DNA from: Thermoplasmatota archaeon | GTDB lineage: Archaea; Thermoplasmatota; E2; DHVEG-1 | Direction: 5' to 3' | Length of the DNA stretch: 13,966 bases | Assembly: GCA_018334795.1 (NCBI GenBank) | Contig: JAGXLH010000039.1 | Location: 1 to 13,966 of the forward strand | Shown here: positions 13,382-13,966 of the stretch, piece after piece | Numbering within the stretch: the first letter of the stretch is position 1 | Layout: each line of letters opens with the position of its first letter | Translations under genes and position numbers: made by a program | The notes under the pieces: model-generated | Databases searched by the model: none | What the model was told of the DNA's origin: nothing | The model's input: only the letters and a program-made list of their open reading frames with translations

Positions 13382-13966
13382 ATGAAGCAGTACCACAAAG
13401 AAATAAAACACATTCAACAGATTTTAGAAGAGAACCCAAAAGGAATGACCGTAACTGATATCGCTCGTTGCATTAGGATAAATCGGAATTCCGTTGCCAA
13501 ATACTTAGATATCATGCGCATATCTGGTCTTGTAGAAATGATTACTTTTGGACCTGCAAAAGTATTTTTTCCTGCTCGCCGGGTTCCAGTTACTGATCTT
13601 CTCAATTATACATCAGATTTTATTTTAGTTTTTGATGAAGATTTAAAAATAACATTTGCCAATGAAACATTTCTTCGTTTTTTAGATAAAAAAAATGAAA
13701 ACATCATTGGACAATCAATAGACATGCTTTCTTTTGGTTTTATCGACAATACACTATCACTTGCCTTAAACGAAGCATTAGAGGGAAAAGGCGGCATTCA
13801 GGAATCTACATTTTCAGATGAAGACCAAGGACTTTATTTGAAAATAAAAGTAATTCCAACAACTTTTGAAACCGGTGGAAACGGAGTCACGTTAATCATG
13901 AAAAATATTACACATCAACGACGTGTGCAAGAATTATTAAAAGATTGGGTAAAACCTCAATTAAAG
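13382..13966 (+). CDS. HTH-PAS regulatory protein (3' end beyond the window)
   Basis: The frame from ATG 13382 stays open to the window edge, giving 195 residues of an incomplete protein. Residues about 1-65 form a winged helix-turn-helix: GMTVTDIARCIRINRNSVAK (21-40) is the recognition region, and the wing ends FGPAKVFFPARRVP (56-69). A PAS domain follows (about 72-180), with FILVFDEDLKITFANETFLR (80-99) and the closing LIMKNITHQRR (171-181) leading into a helix. This HTH-PAS arrangement is common in methanogen and related euryarchaeal regulators, often followed by more PAS or a histidine-kinase module. It is probably a cytoplasmic DNA-binding sensor. Its ligand, and whether a kinase domain follows, cannot be seen here. 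Confidence 0.85.
   Translation, partial: MKQYHKEIKHIQQILEENPKGMTVTDIARCIRINRNSVAKYLDIMRISGLVEMITFGPAKVFFPARRVPVTDLLNYTSDFILVFDEDLKITFANETFLRFLDKKNENIIGQSIDMLSFGFIDNTLSLALNEALEGKGGIQESTFSDEDQGLYLKIKVIPTTFETGGNGVTLIMKNITHQRRVQELLKDWVKPQLK

Overview
This looks like an AT-rich euryarchaeal chromosome fragment. Archaeal markers are two-zinc-ribbon TFS, PCNA, the RNase P subunit Pop5/Rnp2, an RFC small subunit, MptA-type GTP cyclohydrolase, and promoters with TATA-like boxes about 25 bp before short or absent leaders. The secreted PKD protein and the HTH-PAS regulator suggest a Thermoplasmatota-like or methanogen-related lineage. That placement is inference from protein style, not a phylogeny.

Left part (about 1-5500, all + strand): the 3' end of a small unidentified ORF; a Nudix hydrolase overlapping tfs; pcn with its own promoter; then rnp2, a DUF711/UPF0210 protein, an EamA-type exporter and a nucleoside-recognition (GATE) membrane protein in close succession. 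The first half is an information-processing cluster (transcript cleavage, sliding clamp, tRNA 5' processing). The second half is uncharacterised metabolism and transport.

Middle part (about 5500-7800): a 43-aa membrane protein gene and a secreted three-PKD-domain protein on the - strand, a 64-aa two-helix membrane protein on +, and tRNA-Thr(GGU) on -. To its right are three + strand genes: mptA (whose 5' end seems to have lost one base), an isocitrate/isopropylmalate dehydrogenase family enzyme with NADP-type residues, and a COG2403-type P-loop protein related to 'cyclic 2,3-diphosphoglycerate synthase' annotations.

Right part (about 11400-13966): an eroded isoprenylcysteine carboxyl methyltransferase (ICMT)-family gene, recognisable only across stops and frame changes; rfcS on the - strand; a structured upstream region with paired 10-bp palindromes; and a divergent HTH-PAS regulator running off the right edge.

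The most striking pattern crosses gene boundaries. At most gene 3' ends an inverted repeat contains or spans the stop codon, often followed by a T-run. This looks like a shared 3'-end architecture. No CRISPR array, insertion sequence or defence system was seen.
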